Part shown: positions 23,534 through 32,797 of the stretch, piece after piece
Layout of the letters: the number at the start of each line of letters is the position of its first letter
How positions within the stretch are numbered: the stretch's first letter is position 1
The notes under the pieces: model-generated
Database searches by the model: none
Told to the model about the DNA's origin: nothing
The model's input: only the letters and a program-made list of their open reading frames with translations
Made by a program: the position numbers and the translations under genes
Assembly (NCBI GenBank): GCA_937922015.1
Contig: CAKZVB010000113.1
Location: 1 to 64,000 of the forward strand
Source: an uncultured Granulosicoccaceae bacterium
GTDB lineage: Bacteria > Pseudomonadota > Gammaproteobacteria > Granulosicoccales > Granulosicoccaceae
Direction of reading: 5' to 3'
Length of the DNA: 64,000 nt

Positions 23534-25132
23534 ATGTCAAACCAAATTGAAATTCGCGTACCGGACATCGGTGAGTTCGACACTATTGAAACGATCGAGG
23601 TACTGGTAGCGGTCGGCGATGTGGTAGAGATTGACCAGTCACTTATTACTCTCGAGAGCGACAAGGCCAGCATGGAGATTCCGTCCACTCATGCAGGTAC
23701 CATATCGGAACTAAAAGTCAGTGTTGGTGATAAATTATCCAAGGGCGATCTGATCGCAACTGTTACCTCAAAAGATGAGGTAACAGAAGTCGCCAGTGAA
23801 GCAGCGCCCACCAGTGATGAAGCGACAAAGGAAACCACCACCCTACCGGTAGTTGTGCCGGATCTCGGTGAATTTGAAGAAATAGAGGTTATCGAACTAC
23901 TGGTCAATGTAGGTGATGAAGTGATACTTGATCAATCACTAATCACCCTGGAAAGTGACAAGGCCAGCATGGAGATTCCTTCCACAGCTGTGGGCACGGT
24001 ACAATCAATTGCTGTAAGTGTGGGAGACCGGCTTTCAAAAGGTGATGTGATACTGGAAATCACCGGAAGTGCTGCGCCCGCAACACAGACTGCAAGCACT
24101 CCACCACCGCCCAAACCCGCCGACGTTGCTCCTCAGAGCGCCGCTCAGAAACCTGCAAATAAACCGCAACTGGCTGCATCACCTACCCATAAAATCGCCG
24201 ATGAATCTTATCGCAAAGCACATGCGAGTCCGGCGGTTCGAAAGTTTGCCAGACAACTTGGCGCAGACCTTTTACTGATCACAGGTTCCGGACGTAAAAA
24301 TCGGATATTAAAAGAAGACGTTGAGAGCTTTATAAAGACCACGATGACGAACGTAGGCAGCAACTACGGTGGCGCAGCGCACGGGGGCGGCGCTGGAATT
24401 CCATCTATACCTGAAGTTGATTTCACCCAGTTTGGTGAAATAGAACGCGTCGAATTATCTCGCATCAATATACTGACCGCTGAGAATCTTCATCGCTCTT
24501 GGTTAAATTTGCCGATGGTAACGCATCACGATGAAGCCGATATAACCGAGCTTGAAGCGTTTAGAAAATCCATCAAACAAGAAGCAGCTGACAATAACAT
24601 CCGTGTTACCGGTCTGGTATTTCATATAAAGGCGCTGGCTGCCGCGTTAAAGCAGTTTCCACGGTTTAACTCGTCGTTGGCTGCAGATGGAAAATCCCTG
24701 TTTTATAAAAAGTACTTTAATATCGGCATTGCCGTCGATACACCTGCCGGACTGGTAGTGCCGGTATTAAAAGGGGTGGACCAGAAAAGTATTTACCAGC
24801 TATCAGAAGAGATGTCTGACCTTAGCTCCAGAGCGCGTGCGAAAAAGCTTAAGCCCAATGAGATGCAGGGTGCCAGCATGACGATTTCGAGTCTTGGCGG
24901 TATTGGTGGCAGCGCATTTACACCTATCGTTAACCCACCGGAAGTTGCCATACTGGGTATTACCCGGGCAAAAATGCAACCGGTCTGGGATGGCAGCGAC
25001 TTCAAACCCAGACTCATGTGTCCGTTAGATTTGACTTATGATCATCGGGTAATAGATGGCGCCGAGGGTGCGCGATTTATGGCTCACTACTGCAAGGTAG
25101 TTGGCGACATCAGAAAGATGCTTCTCTATTAA
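23534..25132 (+). CDS. aceF: Pyruvate dehydrogenase E2 with two lipoyl domains
   Basis: Dihydrolipoyl acetyltransferase, 532 residues. Two lipoyl domains (about 5-78 and 100-175) each carry LESDKASMEIPST with the lipoyl-lysine, and the two are nearly identical around that site. A Pro/Ala/Thr-rich linker leads to the peripheral-subunit-binding domain (HASPAVRKFARQLGADL, then GRKNRILKEDVESF). The catalytic domain ends with YDHRVIDGAEGARF, containing the active-site His and Asp. It lies between aceE (18 bp) and lpdA (132 bp). Compared with the single-lipoyl E2 at 10020, this is the standard beta/gammaproteobacterial build. Confidence 0.96.
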   Translation: MSNQIEIRVPDIGEFDTIETIEVLVAVGDVVEIDQSLITLESDKASMEIPSTHAGTISELKVSVGDKLSKGDLIATVTSKDEVTEVASEAAPTSDEATKETTTLPVVVPDLGEFEEIEVIELLVNVGDEVILDQSLITLESDKASMEIPSTAVGTVQSIAVSVGDRLSKGDVILEITGSAAPATQTASTPPPPKPADVAPQSAAQKPANKPQLAASPTHKIADESYRKAHASPAVRKFARQLGADLLLITGSGRKNRILKEDVESFIKTTMTNVGSNYGGAAHGGGAGIPSIPEVDFTQFGEIERVELSRINILTAENLHRSWLNLPMVTHHDEADITELEAFRKSIKQEAADNNIRVTGLVFHIKALAAALKQFPRFNSSLAADGKSLFYKKYFNIGIAVDTPAGLVVPVLKGVDQKSIYQLSEEMSDLSSRARAKKLKPNEMQGASMTISSLGGIGGSAFTPIVNPPEVAILGITRAKMQPVWDGSDFKPRLMCPLDLTYDHRVIDGAEGARFMAHYCKVVGDIRKMLLY

Positions 25133-25264
25133 CATCGATAGCTAAGAACCAATAGGCAAGCAAGTATTTAACGCGCTTGCACCATTCATTCTCTGTTGAC
25201 GACATTCAATAGTACCGATTTAACGATCTGATACAGACCCCAGCCAGCCAAAGCGGAGACGAAA

Positions 25265-27001
25265 TTGAGTAATCTCACCACTATCGAAGTACCCGACATC
25301 GGTGATTTCAAAGAAGTCGAAATCATTGAAATACTGGTCAGCGTCGGCGATCACGTAAGCAATGATCAATCTCTGCTGACGGTAGAAAGCGACAAATCCA
25401 GCATGGAAATACCGGCACCGGGCCCCGGTGAAATCACCTCGGTACTGGTGAAGGTGGGTGATCGGATTTCAAAAGGCACCGCTATTGTGATGATGATGTC
25501 AGAAGAAGCAGCCGAAGCTATTCCCGCATCGCCCGACAACGACTCCACCACGGCAATAAACGAAAGCACCGGCAACTCCAGCGGCACTGCAGATATTCAA
25601 GCAGATGTAGTAGTAATCGGTGCCGGCCCGGGCGGTTATACCGCCGCATTCAGGGCCGCCGACCTGGGTCTTTCGGTGTTAATGATCGAACGCTACCCGC
25701 AACTTGGCGGCGTTTGCCTGAATGTAGGCTGCATTCCCTCAAAGGCGCTTTTGCACACCGCTCAGGTTATCAATGAAACTAAAGAAATGGAATCACACGG
25801 CATCAGCTTTGGTGAGCCACAGATCGATATTGATAAGCTGCGCGGGTTTAAAGAAAAGGTCATTGGCCAGCTGACCGGTGGCTTGTCAGGACTTGCCAAA
25901 CAACGCAAAGTATCGGTGGAACATGGAACAGCAAGCTTTCTGTCACCCAATCAGCTATCTCTTGAACACGATGGACAGACCCGGGTCATCGAATTTAAAA
26001 ACGCCATTATTGCAGCGGGCTCCGAGGTCACCAGGATACCCGGCTTTCCCTATGAAGATGATCGCCTGATTGATTCAACAGGCGCACTGGAACTAGCGGA
26101 TATACCTGACAGGCTACTGGTCATCGGTGGCGGTATTATCGGTCTTGAAATGAGCTGTGTTTATCAGGCATTGGGTTCCAAGGTAACCGTTGTCGAACTC
26201 TCAGACACCCTGATTCCAGGTTGCGATACCGATCTGGTCAGGCCCTTTCAAAAACGCGTCAGCAAACTGTTCGAAAACATTTTCACCGGTTCGCGCGTGA
26301 CGCGAATGGAATCAAAAGACGACGGACTGATGGTCTGGTTTGAAGGTGGTAAAGCACCGGAATCAGATACGTTTGATCGAGTCTTACTGGCCGTGGGCCG
26401 CAGCCCTAACGGTGCAAAACTGAATGCAGAAAATGCCGGAGTACAGGTGTCCGAACGCGGCTTCATTGCCGTGGATAAACAACAGCGCACCAACGTACCG
26501 CATATATTCGCAATCGGCGACATTGTCGGTCAGCCGATGCTGGCCCACAAAGCCACACATGAAGGTAAGGTAGCTGCAGAAGTGATCGCTGGTAAAAAAT
26601 CTTTCTTTGATGCTAAAACGATACCGTCGGTGGCGTACACCGATCCTGAAATAGCCTGGATGGGACTAACCGAAACTCAGGCAAAGGAACAGAATATTCC
26701 CTACGAAAAAGGTGTTTTCCCATGGGCCGCCAGCGGCCGCGCACTCAGCATTGCGCGCACCGAGGGACTTACAAAAGTGCTGCTTGACCCAACCACCAAA
26801 CAGGTGCTTGGGGCGGGTATGGTAGGCGTAAATGCCGGTGAACTTATCGCCGAAGCTGTGCTGGCACTTGAAATGGGCGCCGACATCGAAGATATTGCGC
26901 TGACCGTTCATCCACACCCTACTCTGTCAGAAACCTTGAATTTTGCGTGTGAGGTCGCTGAAGGTACTTGTACAGATATATACGCCCCAAAAAATAAGTG
27001 A
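25265..27001 (+). CDS. lpdA: Dihydrolipoyl dehydrogenase with N-terminal lipoyl domain (E3)
   Basis: Flavoprotein that reoxidises dihydrolipoate with NAD+. Of 578 residues, the first ~80 form a lipoyl domain (VESDKSSMEIPAPGPG), a fusion known in some Proteobacteria. The E3 proper follows: FAD motif VVVIGAGPGGYTAAFRAADL, redox disulfide GGVCLNVGCIPSK, NAD motif LLVIGGGIIGLEMS, FAIGDIVGQPMLAHKA, and the C-terminal base in HPHPTLSE. The start is TTG at 25265, fixed by GGAGA about 6 bases upstream and by the position of the lipoyl domain. It is the only E3 in the window, so it may serve both E1/E2 sets. maeB follows after 39 bp. Confidence 0.95.
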   Translation: MSNLTTIEVPDIGDFKEVEIIEILVSVGDHVSNDQSLLTVESDKSSMEIPAPGPGEITSVLVKVGDRISKGTAIVMMMSEEAAEAIPASPDNDSTTAINESTGNSSGTADIQADVVVIGAGPGGYTAAFRAADLGLSVLMIERYPQLGGVCLNVGCIPSKALLHTAQVINETKEMESHGISFGEPQIDIDKLRGFKEKVIGQLTGGLSGLAKQRKVSVEHGTASFLSPNQLSLEHDGQTRVIEFKNAIIAAGSEVTRIPGFPYEDDRLIDSTGALELADIPDRLLVIGGGIIGLEMSCVYQALGSKVTVVELSDTLIPGCDTDLVRPFQKRVSKLFENIFTGSRVTRMESKDDGLMVWFEGGKAPESDTFDRVLLAVGRSPNGAKLNAENAGVQVSERGFIAVDKQQRTNVPHIFAIGDIVGQPMLAHKATHEGKVAAEVIAGKKSFFDAKTIPSVAYTDPEIAWMGLTETQAKEQNIPYEKGVFPWAASGRALSIARTEGLTKVLLDPTTKQVLGAGMVGVNAGELIAEAVLALEMGADIEDIALTVHPHPTLSETLNFACEVAEGTCTDIYAPKNK

Positions 27002-27040
27002 TCGTCCTTCCAATCACAACAAAAGCTGAGCAACAACAAC

Positions 27041-29317
27041 ATGGCAGACGATCTGCGAGACGCAGCACTACGATATCATCGCTATCCGAAACCCGGAAAA
27101 CTGGAAATCAGCGCCACCAAGGACATGGTCAACCAGCGCGATCTGGCACTGGCCTATTCACCCGGCGTTGCAGCTGCCTGCGAAGAGATTGTTAAGAACC
27201 CTGCCGAGGCCGCCACCCTGACCTCACGGGCAAATCTGGTTGGCGTGATTACCAACGGCACCGCAGTGCTCGGCCTGGGCGCCATCGGACCGCTGGCCGC
27301 CAAGCCTGTGATGGAAGGTAAAGCTGTGTTGTTTAAGAAGTTCGCCAACATAGACGTGTTTGATCTCGAACTCGACACCACTGACGTCGATCGCTTTGTC
27401 GATGCTGTATCTTTGATGGAGCCATGCTTTGCCGGCATCAACCTTGAGGACATCAAGGCGCCTGAGTGTTTTGAGATAGAGCGCCAGCTCACTGAACGGA
27501 TGAATATTCCGGTATTTCATGATGACCAGCACGGCACCGCAATTACCGTCGCAGCCGCCATCACCAATGGTTTACGGGTCGCCGAAAAAAACATAGCCGA
27601 TGTACGACTGGTGTGCTCCGGCGCCGGTGCCGCAGCATTGGCTTGCCTTGATCTTTTAGTTTCACTTGGTATGCAGCAACAAAACATCACCGTCGTCGAT
27701 ATCGTCGGTGTGGTCTACTCAGGCCGCACCGAGCAAATGGACAAATACAAAGAACGCTTTGCCATCGACACCGATGCTCGCGCTTTAAAAGAGGTCATCG
27801 GTGATGCTGATATTTTTCTGGGTCTGTCAGCCGCCGGAGTCCTCAAACCCGAATACGTAAAAACCATGGCTCCGGCACCGTTGATATTCGCGCTGGCGAA
27901 CCCTGTGCCCGAAATAATGCCTGAACAGGTCACCGAAGTCCGTCCAGATGCGATAATCGCAACCGGCAGGTCAGACTATCCCAACCAGGTAAACAACGTT
28001 TTATGTTTCCCGTTTTTGTTTCGAGGTGCGCTTGATACCGGTGCTACCCGGATAAATCAGCAAATGAAAATAGCCGCAGTTAACGCGATCGCTGAAATTG
28101 CCACTCGTGAGGTGTCAGATGAAGTGGCTGCCGCCTATGGTGACACTTCGTTCGGTTTCGGTCGCGATTACCTGATACCAAAACCGTTTGATCCACGCTT
28201 AATGACAACTGTCCCCGAACACGTTGCACGGGCTGCAATGGAAAGCGGCGTTGCCACCAGACCCATCGAGAATTTCGACGACTACCGTGCGCAACTCAGC
28301 GACTTTGTTTTTAAATCAGGCATGGTGATGAAACCGGTGTTTGCAAAGGCCATGGCACATCCACAGCGAGTCGTATTTGCCGAAGGTGAATCGCGACGGG
28401 TAATCAATGCTGTCCAGGTCATCGTAGACGAAGGACTATGCATACCCATTCTTATCGGTCGGCAGTCGGTGATCGAAGACAACATCAGAGAATTCCGGTT
28501 GCGGCTTGTTGCAGGCGAACACTTTACAATCCTGGACCCAATGAATAATCCAGATGAAACGCTCTACGCCGATGCTTATCATACTAAAACGGGACGCAGC
28601 GGCGTTACACCGGCTTTTGCTCGAGCAGAGGTCAGAAGCCGCGCCACAGCGGTAGGCTCACTGATGGTCGATCTGGGCCACGCCGATGCACTAATTTGCG
28701 GCAGTGAAGGTTCATACATCACCCACCTGAGATACATTCGCACCGTCATCGGCGTGCGCGACGATGTTACCGATTTGTCAGCGGTGATTTTGTTAATCCT
28801 GCAGGCCGGAACCTTCTTCCTCACCGATACCCACGTCAGCGTCGAACCGAGCGCCGAACACCTCGCAGAAACTGCTGTTCTGGCATCCAGCGTCGTCAGT
28901 CGATTCGGGTTGGCACCAAAGGTCGCTCTGTTGTCTCACTCAAACTTTGGCAGCCGGGATAACGACAGCGCCAAAAAAATGCGCAAAGCGCGTGAGATTC
29001 TTGAGCGCGATCACCCGGAACTGCCGGTCGATGGAGAAATGCACGCCGATGCCGCCGTGTGGGAATCCGTCAGAGACCGGATATTCCCCAACTCACGCTT
29101 CCGCGGCTCCGCCAACCTGATGGTTATGCCAGACCTCGACGCCGCCAATATTGCCTACAACATGGTTAAGGTATTCGGCGACGGATTACCGGTGGGACCA
29201 ATACTGGTGGGCACGAAAAAGCCCGCCCATGTACTGACCGAGGCTGTTACAACCCGTGGGATCGTCAATATGTGCGCAATAGCAGCAACAGAGGCTATTG
29301 ATCACAAAAACGCATAG
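27041..29317 (+). CDS. maeB: NADP-dependent malic enzyme with phosphotransacetylase-like domain
   Basis: Oxidatively decarboxylates malate to pyruvate. At 758 residues it has the MaeB hybrid length: an N-terminal malic domain ([12 protein letters not shown] with the catalytic Tyr, then FHDDQHGTA), a Rossmann domain ([18 protein letters not shown]), and a C-terminal phosphate-acetyltransferase-like half (from about 425), which in MaeB proteins is regulatory and senses acetyl-CoA. It is last in the pyruvate dehydrogenase operon, 39 bp behind lpdA. This couples malate-derived pyruvate directly to acetyl-CoA formation, which would suit growth on C4 acids or on amino-acid and osmolyte carbon. Confidence 0.95.
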   Translation: MADDLRDAALRYHRYPKPGKLEISATKDMVNQRDLALAYSPGVAAACEEIVKNPAEAATLTSRANLVGVITNGTAVLGLGAIGPLAAKPVMEGKAVLFKKFANIDVFDLELDTTDVDRFVDAVSLMEPCFAGINLEDIKAPECFEIERQLTERMNIPVFHDDQHGTAITVAAAITNGLRVAEKNIADVRLVCSGAGAAALACLDLLVSLGMQQQNITVVDIVGVVYSGRTEQMDKYKERFAIDTDARALKEVIGDADIFLGLSAAGVLKPEYVKTMAPAPLIFALANPVPEIMPEQVTEVRPDAIIATGRSDYPNQVNNVLCFPFLFRGALDTGATRINQQMKIAAVNAIAEIATREVSDEVAAAYGDTSFGFGRDYLIPKPFDPRLMTTVPEHVARAAMESGVATRPIENFDDYRAQLSDFVFKSGMVMKPVFAKAMAHPQRVVFAEGESRRVINAVQVIVDEGLCIPILIGRQSVIEDNIREFRLRLVAGEHFTILDPMNNPDETLYADAYHTKTGRSGVTPAFARAEVRSRATAVGSLMVDLGHADALICGSEGSYITHLRYIRTVIGVRDDVTDLSAVILLILQAGTFFLTDTHVSVEPSAEHLAETAVLASSVVSRFGLAPKVALLSHSNFGSRDNDSAKKMRKAREILERDHPELPVDGEMHADAAVWESVRDRIFPNSRFRGSANLMVMPDLDAANIAYNMVKVFGDGLPVGPILVGTKKPAHVLTEAVTTRGIVNMCAIAATEAIDHKNA

Positions 29318-29387
29318 CGGCCGCCGACGGCTGCGTCACAGTTCACCTCTCTATTTTTCGGCCAGATTGCCGCTCGAATAGCTACCG

Positions 29388-29430
29388 GCTCGGCACAGTT
29401 TGCGATGCATGTAAGTACATGAGGCCGAGC
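29388..29430 (+). promoter_or_regulatory. Structured hairpin between maeB and corrinoid operon
   Basis: The outer stem GCTCGGC (29388-29394) pairs with GCCGAGC (29424-29430). Inside it sits a second stem, CATGTA/TACATG (29408-29421). GTTTTACG follows. It could be a maeB terminator with a weak T-run or part of a leader RNA for the corrinoid operon beginning at 29611. The 293-bp gap has no coding frame I trust. Confidence 0.4.
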
Positions 29431-29610
29431 GTTTTACGACTATCGTGTCTCTGGAGCTTATTCAAACTCGCAACGTCCGTGATTTTGTCGTAATTTAGAA
29501 ACACCTGGTCGCGCCACTGTCACCTGTTAAAACACTCTGGACTCACTGTTGCCCTACACTGTCGGCAATCTGCTGTGAAGTAGTTACACCACGAATATGA
29601 GATCAAGCCC

Positions 29611-30315
29611 ATGGCTGAAGACGAATACGACGACGAAGAAGAGATCATTCTCTCTGAGCTTGACGACGATGAACTGGTCGAACAAATGCACGACGATTTG
29701 TACAACGGTCTGCGCGACGAAATAATCGAAGGCACCAATATCCTGCTGCAGCGCAAATGGACACCCGACAAGGTGCTTAACGTCGCACTGGTCGAAGGTA
29801 TGCGCATCGTAGGAATCGATTTTCGCGACGGTATTCTGTTTGTCCCTGAAGTGCTGATGGCCGCAAACGCCATGAAAGGCGGCATGGAAATCTTACGGCC
29901 GCTGCTGGCCGAAACCGGCGCTGAAACTATTGGCAAAATGGTGATCGGAACTGTCAAAGGCGACATTCACGATATCGGTAAAAACCTCGTCTCTATGATG
30001 ATGGAAGGAGCGGGGTTCGAAGTGATCGATCTGGGCATTAACAATCCGGTTGAAGACTATTTAGCAGCACTGGAAGAACACAAACCGGATATTCTTGGCA
30101 TGTCTGCCTTGCTGACCACCACCATGCCATATATGAAAGTGGTCATAGACACACTTCAGGAACAAGGCCTTAGAGACAAGTACATTGTGCTGGTCGGTGG
30201 CGCGCCCCTTAATGAGGAGTTCAGCGACGCGATCGGTGCGGATGCCTATTGTCGCGATGCTGCCGTTGCCGTTGAAACCGCCGGAAAACTTATTGCAGAA
30301 CGCCGCGCCAGTTAG
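29611..30315 (+). CDS. Corrinoid (B12-binding) methyl-carrier protein with acidic N-terminal tail
   Basis: A 234-residue methyl carrier of the MtbC/MttC/MtgC type. An N-terminal helical cap (B12-binding-2; NILLQRKWTPDKVLNVALVE, FVPEVLMAANAMKGGMEIL) precedes the cobalamin-binding Rossmann domain. The domain has the base-off motif GDIHDIGKN (His120 would ligate cobalt), Ser165 in GMSALLTTTM, and VLVGGAPLNEEF. Methyl groups from an amine would be loaded by the MttB-family enzyme and passed to THF. The first 29 residues are unusual: 16 are Asp or Glu and none is Lys or Arg. Partner proteins here end in Arg-rich tails, so this could be a docking element. It is the first gene of the cluster; 34 bp separate it from the DUF1638 gene. 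Confidence 0.93.
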   Translation: MAEDEYDDEEEIILSELDDDELVEQMHDDLYNGLRDEIIEGTNILLQRKWTPDKVLNVALVEGMRIVGIDFRDGILFVPEVLMAANAMKGGMEILRPLLAETGAETIGKMVIGTVKGDIHDIGKNLVSMMMEGAGFEVIDLGINNPVEDYLAALEEHKPDILGMSALLTTTMPYMKVVIDTLQEQGLRDKYIVLVGGAPLNEEFSDAIGADAYCRDAAVAVETAGKLIAERRAS

Positions 30316-30349
30316 CGCGGTATGCTGAAAATAGTCAGTGCATCAAGCA

Positions 30350-30964
30350 ATGAAAACTCAGCCTGCGTTGGTGATCGCTTGCGGCGCACTGGCAAAAGAA
30401 ATAACCACACTGATCGATACCAATCAGTGGAATAACCTGCGGGTACAGTGCATACCCGCTAAAATTCACAATTATCCTGATCAAATTCCCGACGCCGTGC
30501 GTCGGATAATCCACAAAGCAAAACCTGATTACTCGCAAATATTTATCGCGTTTGCAGATTGCGGCACCGGTGGTTTACTGGATGCGGTTATCAAGGAAGA
30601 AAAGGTAGAGCGCCTGGAAGGCGCACATTGTTATGAATTCTATGCCGGCAGTGAAGCCTTTGCCGCAATGACAGAACAGGAACCGGGCACATTTTATCTG
30701 ACTGATTTTCTGGCGAATCATTTTGAACGCCTTATCCTAAAAGAACTTGGTATCAACAAGCACCCGGAACTACGCGAGATGTATTTCGGCAATTACAAAA
30801 AGCTTGTCTATCTGGCCCAGACAGACAACCCGAAACTTGAACAAAAGGCAAAAGAGGCGGCAAGCGCTCTTGGCCTGCAATACGAATTTAAACGAACCGA
30901 CTACGGCGGCCTGGAACAAGGGCTTCGACAGTTCAACGAAAGTATCGTGCAATGGCAAAACTAA
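30350..30964 (+). CDS. DUF1638 family protein
   Basis: About 204 residues, family DUF1638, of unknown biochemical function. It is often encoded beside corrinoid methyltransferases in methanogens and in bacteria with MttB-family proteins. Visible features: PALVIACGALAKEI at the start, IFIAFADCGTGGLLDAVI and a conserved GAHCYEFYAGSEAF, with several Cys/His residues that could bind a metal or a thiol cofactor. The start is ambiguous: GTG at 30338 is in frame, but ATG 30350 fits family N-termini better; neither has a clear ribosome site. The end overlaps the next gene by 13 bp, so they are translationally coupled. Confidence 0.82.
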   Translation: MKTQPALVIACGALAKEITTLIDTNQWNNLRVQCIPAKIHNYPDQIPDAVRRIIHKAKPDYSQIFIAFADCGTGGLLDAVIKEEKVERLEGAHCYEFYAGSEAFAAMTEQEPGTFYLTDFLANHFERLILKELGINKHPELREMYFGNYKKLVYLAQTDNPKLEQKAKEAASALGLQYEFKRTDYGGLEQGLRQFNESIVQWQN

Positions 30965-31260
30965 TAACAACCTACTGGCGGGATATACCAGCACAAGTCA
31001 CCGCAAAAGCCGGTAGAAAGACAGCAAAAATTCAATTGAGTGATCGCTTTCAGGAAGCCATAGATATGGCGGCAATGCGCGCTGGCAAGGAAGGCACAGA
31101 CGCCTACCTGGAAGACTGGCACCGGACACAGACAGATTGCGAAGATGACCTGCAGGACGTGGTCAACGCGGCCGCGAAAGTACTGGAAGAGAAATTCACC
31201 ACCGAACTGTTACAGGCCGTGGTTAAAAATCAGGGAAAGCTTGAAGGCAACGGGCACTAG
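30952..31260 (+). CDS. 'Virulence factor' family (PF13769-like) small protein
   Basis: A 102-residue protein that I match by eye to the small family named Virulence_fact. That name has no bearing on the context, since homologues typically sit in corrinoid/MetF clusters. It begins LITTYWRDIPAQVTAKAGRK, then FQEAIDMAAMRAGKEGTDAY and YLEDWHRTQTDC. It is mostly helical with no signal or membrane segment. It overlaps the DUF1638 gene by 13 bp and is followed within 5 bp by the MetV-like gene. Tight packing suggests a structural or chaperone-like part in the methyl-transfer machinery. The actual function is unknown. Confidence 0.75.
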   Translation: MAKLITTYWRDIPAQVTAKAGRKTAKIQLSDRFQEAIDMAAMRAGKEGTDAYLEDWHRTQTDCEDDLQDVVNAAAKVLEEKFTTELLQAVVKNQGKLEGNGH

Positions 31261-31264
31261 CAGG

Positions 31265-31726
31265 GTGTACCGCATCAGACATTGGTCGGTTAAACGTTCA
31301 GCGCTGCTGGAGTCTTTTTATAACGGCTTCGAGAAGCTGATTGTGACCATGCATCCGGTGTGGAAACTGATCGGTTACCAACGACTTGAGAAACCATTTG
31401 CGGCCACTGAAAAACTGGTAAAAGGTGTCATGTTCGACTGCAAAATGTGCGGTCAGTGTGCACTCAGTGCCACCGGTATGTCATGCCCCATGAACTGCCC
31501 CAAAAACCTGCGCAACGGCCCCTGTGGTGGCGTAAGGGGCAACGGCAACTGCGAAGTTGAACCTGACATGAAATGCGTATGGGTTGCCGCCTGGGAGGGC
31601 AGTCAACGCATGTCCGGGGGCGATGAAATAAACCTCGTGCAACACCCGGTAGACTTTCGGCTTAAAAATAAATCATCATGGTTGCGGGTTGCAAAGCTCA
31701 AAAACGCAACGCCAGAGACACGCTAA
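31265..31726 (+). CDS. MetV-like protein (MTHFR C-terminal zinc/cysteine domain)
   Basis: A 153-residue protein of the methylenetetrahydrofolate reductase C-terminal (MetV) family. In acetogens MetV partners MetF, and the pair forms the active methylene-THF reductase. The cysteine-rich core is evident: DCKMCGQCALSATGMSCPMN, then CPKNLRNGPCGGVRGNGNCE and MKCVWVAAWEGSQ. The N-terminus has the conserved helical stretch WSVKRSALLESFYNGFEKL. The start is GTG 31265, chosen because homologues begin just before that helix; the frame is open further upstream without homology, and ATG 31349 would cut the helix. It lies 27 bp before metF. Confidence 0.85.
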   Translation: MYRIRHWSVKRSALLESFYNGFEKLIVTMHPVWKLIGYQRLEKPFAATEKLVKGVMFDCKMCGQCALSATGMSCPMNCPKNLRNGPCGGVRGNGNCEVEPDMKCVWVAAWEGSQRMSGGDEINLVQHPVDFRLKNKSSWLRVAKLKNATPETR

Positions 31727-31753
31727 TGTTAGCGGCCGGATAACAAGCCTGTC

Positions 31754-32749
31754 ATGGAAAAACGAAACGTCCATCTGTCGCCGGCAGAGCTATTGCCTAT
31801 ACTGCCCGGCCATAGCTCACCCGGCAGGTTCGAGCGAGTACTGCGCGCCGGCAAATTCGCCGTCACTACAGAGCTTGCTCCACCGGACTCGGCAGACCCG
31901 GCCGAGGTCTACGAGCGAGCCAGTATTTTCGACGGCTACGTTGACGCGATCAACGCCACCGACGGCAGCGGCGCACACTGCCACATGTCCAGTATTGCCG
32001 TATGTGGTTTGTTAACACGGGCCGGCTACTCACCGATAATGCAAATCTCCTGTCGCGACAGAAACCGGATCGCAATACAGGGTGAAATACTTGGCGCAAG
32101 TGCCATGGGAGTTTCAAACATCCTGTGCTTAACCGGTGACGGCGTACAGGCAGGGGATCATCCACAGGCCAAGCCGGTCTTCGATCTCGACTGTATGTCG
32201 CTGCTTGAGATCGGCACTCGCATGCGGGATCAGGGCAGTTTTGAAAGCGGCCGGAAACTTGATCATTCACCACCAGTATTTCTGGGCGCTGCCGCCAACC
32301 CGTTTGCACCGCCACTCGATTGGCGACCTTTAAGACTTGCAAAAAAAATTGCCGCCGGGGCGCAGTTTGTACAAACGCAATACTGTTATGACATAGAGTT
32401 ACTTCAGAACTATATGCGTCGCGTGCGTGAACTCGGTCTGCATAAACAAGTGTATATCCTTGTCGGCGTAGGACCATTAGCATCAGCTAAAACAGCAATC
32501 TGGATTCGCAAAAACGTACCCGGGGTTCACATACCTGACAGCGTCATTAACCGTCTGTCCGGCGCCCAAAATCAAAAAGCAGAGGGTATCAGTATCTGCA
32601 TCGAAATGATTCAGCAGATACGTGAAATTGAAGGGATTAGCGGCTGTCATATTATGGCCTATAAGCAAGAACATGCAGTGCCAGAAATTGTCGACAAATC
32701 CGGAATACTTCGCGACAGACACAAGCGACCCCGGAACAACAACGATTAA
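31754..32749 (+). CDS. metF: Methylenetetrahydrofolate reductase (MetF family)
   Basis: A 331-residue flavin-dependent TIM-barrel enzyme interconverting methylene-THF and methyl-THF. Motifs: FAVTTELAPPDSADPAEVYE (with the conserved Glu), NATDGSGAHCHMSS, NILCLTGDGVQAGDHPQAKP (folate/FAD loop), and GAQFVQTQYCYDI. It is a distant branch from the MetF of methionine synthesis and is paired with a MetV-like protein, as in acetogens. In this context the direction is probably oxidative: methyl-THF made from demethylation is returned to methylene-THF for serine synthesis or oxidation. The end is basic (RDRHKRPRNN), a weaker version of the tails on its neighbours. Confidence 0.92.
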   Translation: MEKRNVHLSPAELLPILPGHSSPGRFERVLRAGKFAVTTELAPPDSADPAEVYERASIFDGYVDAINATDGSGAHCHMSSIAVCGLLTRAGYSPIMQISCRDRNRIAIQGEILGASAMGVSNILCLTGDGVQAGDHPQAKPVFDLDCMSLLEIGTRMRDQGSFESGRKLDHSPPVFLGAAANPFAPPLDWRPLRLAKKIAAGAQFVQTQYCYDIELLQNYMRRVRELGLHKQVYILVGVGPLASAKTAIWIRKNVPGVHIPDSVINRLSGAQNQKAEGISICIEMIQQIREIEGISGCHIMAYKQEHAVPEIVDKSGILRDRHKRPRNNND

Positions 32750-32797
32750 CAAAATCCGGCTCTGGCAACTTTTATTAAGTTTGATCAGGACAGTGCC

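Noticed and set aside
30952..31260. Virulence role for the 'virulence factor' family protein
   Set aside because: The name comes from an old family label; the context is methyl metabolism, and nothing here suggests pathogenesis.
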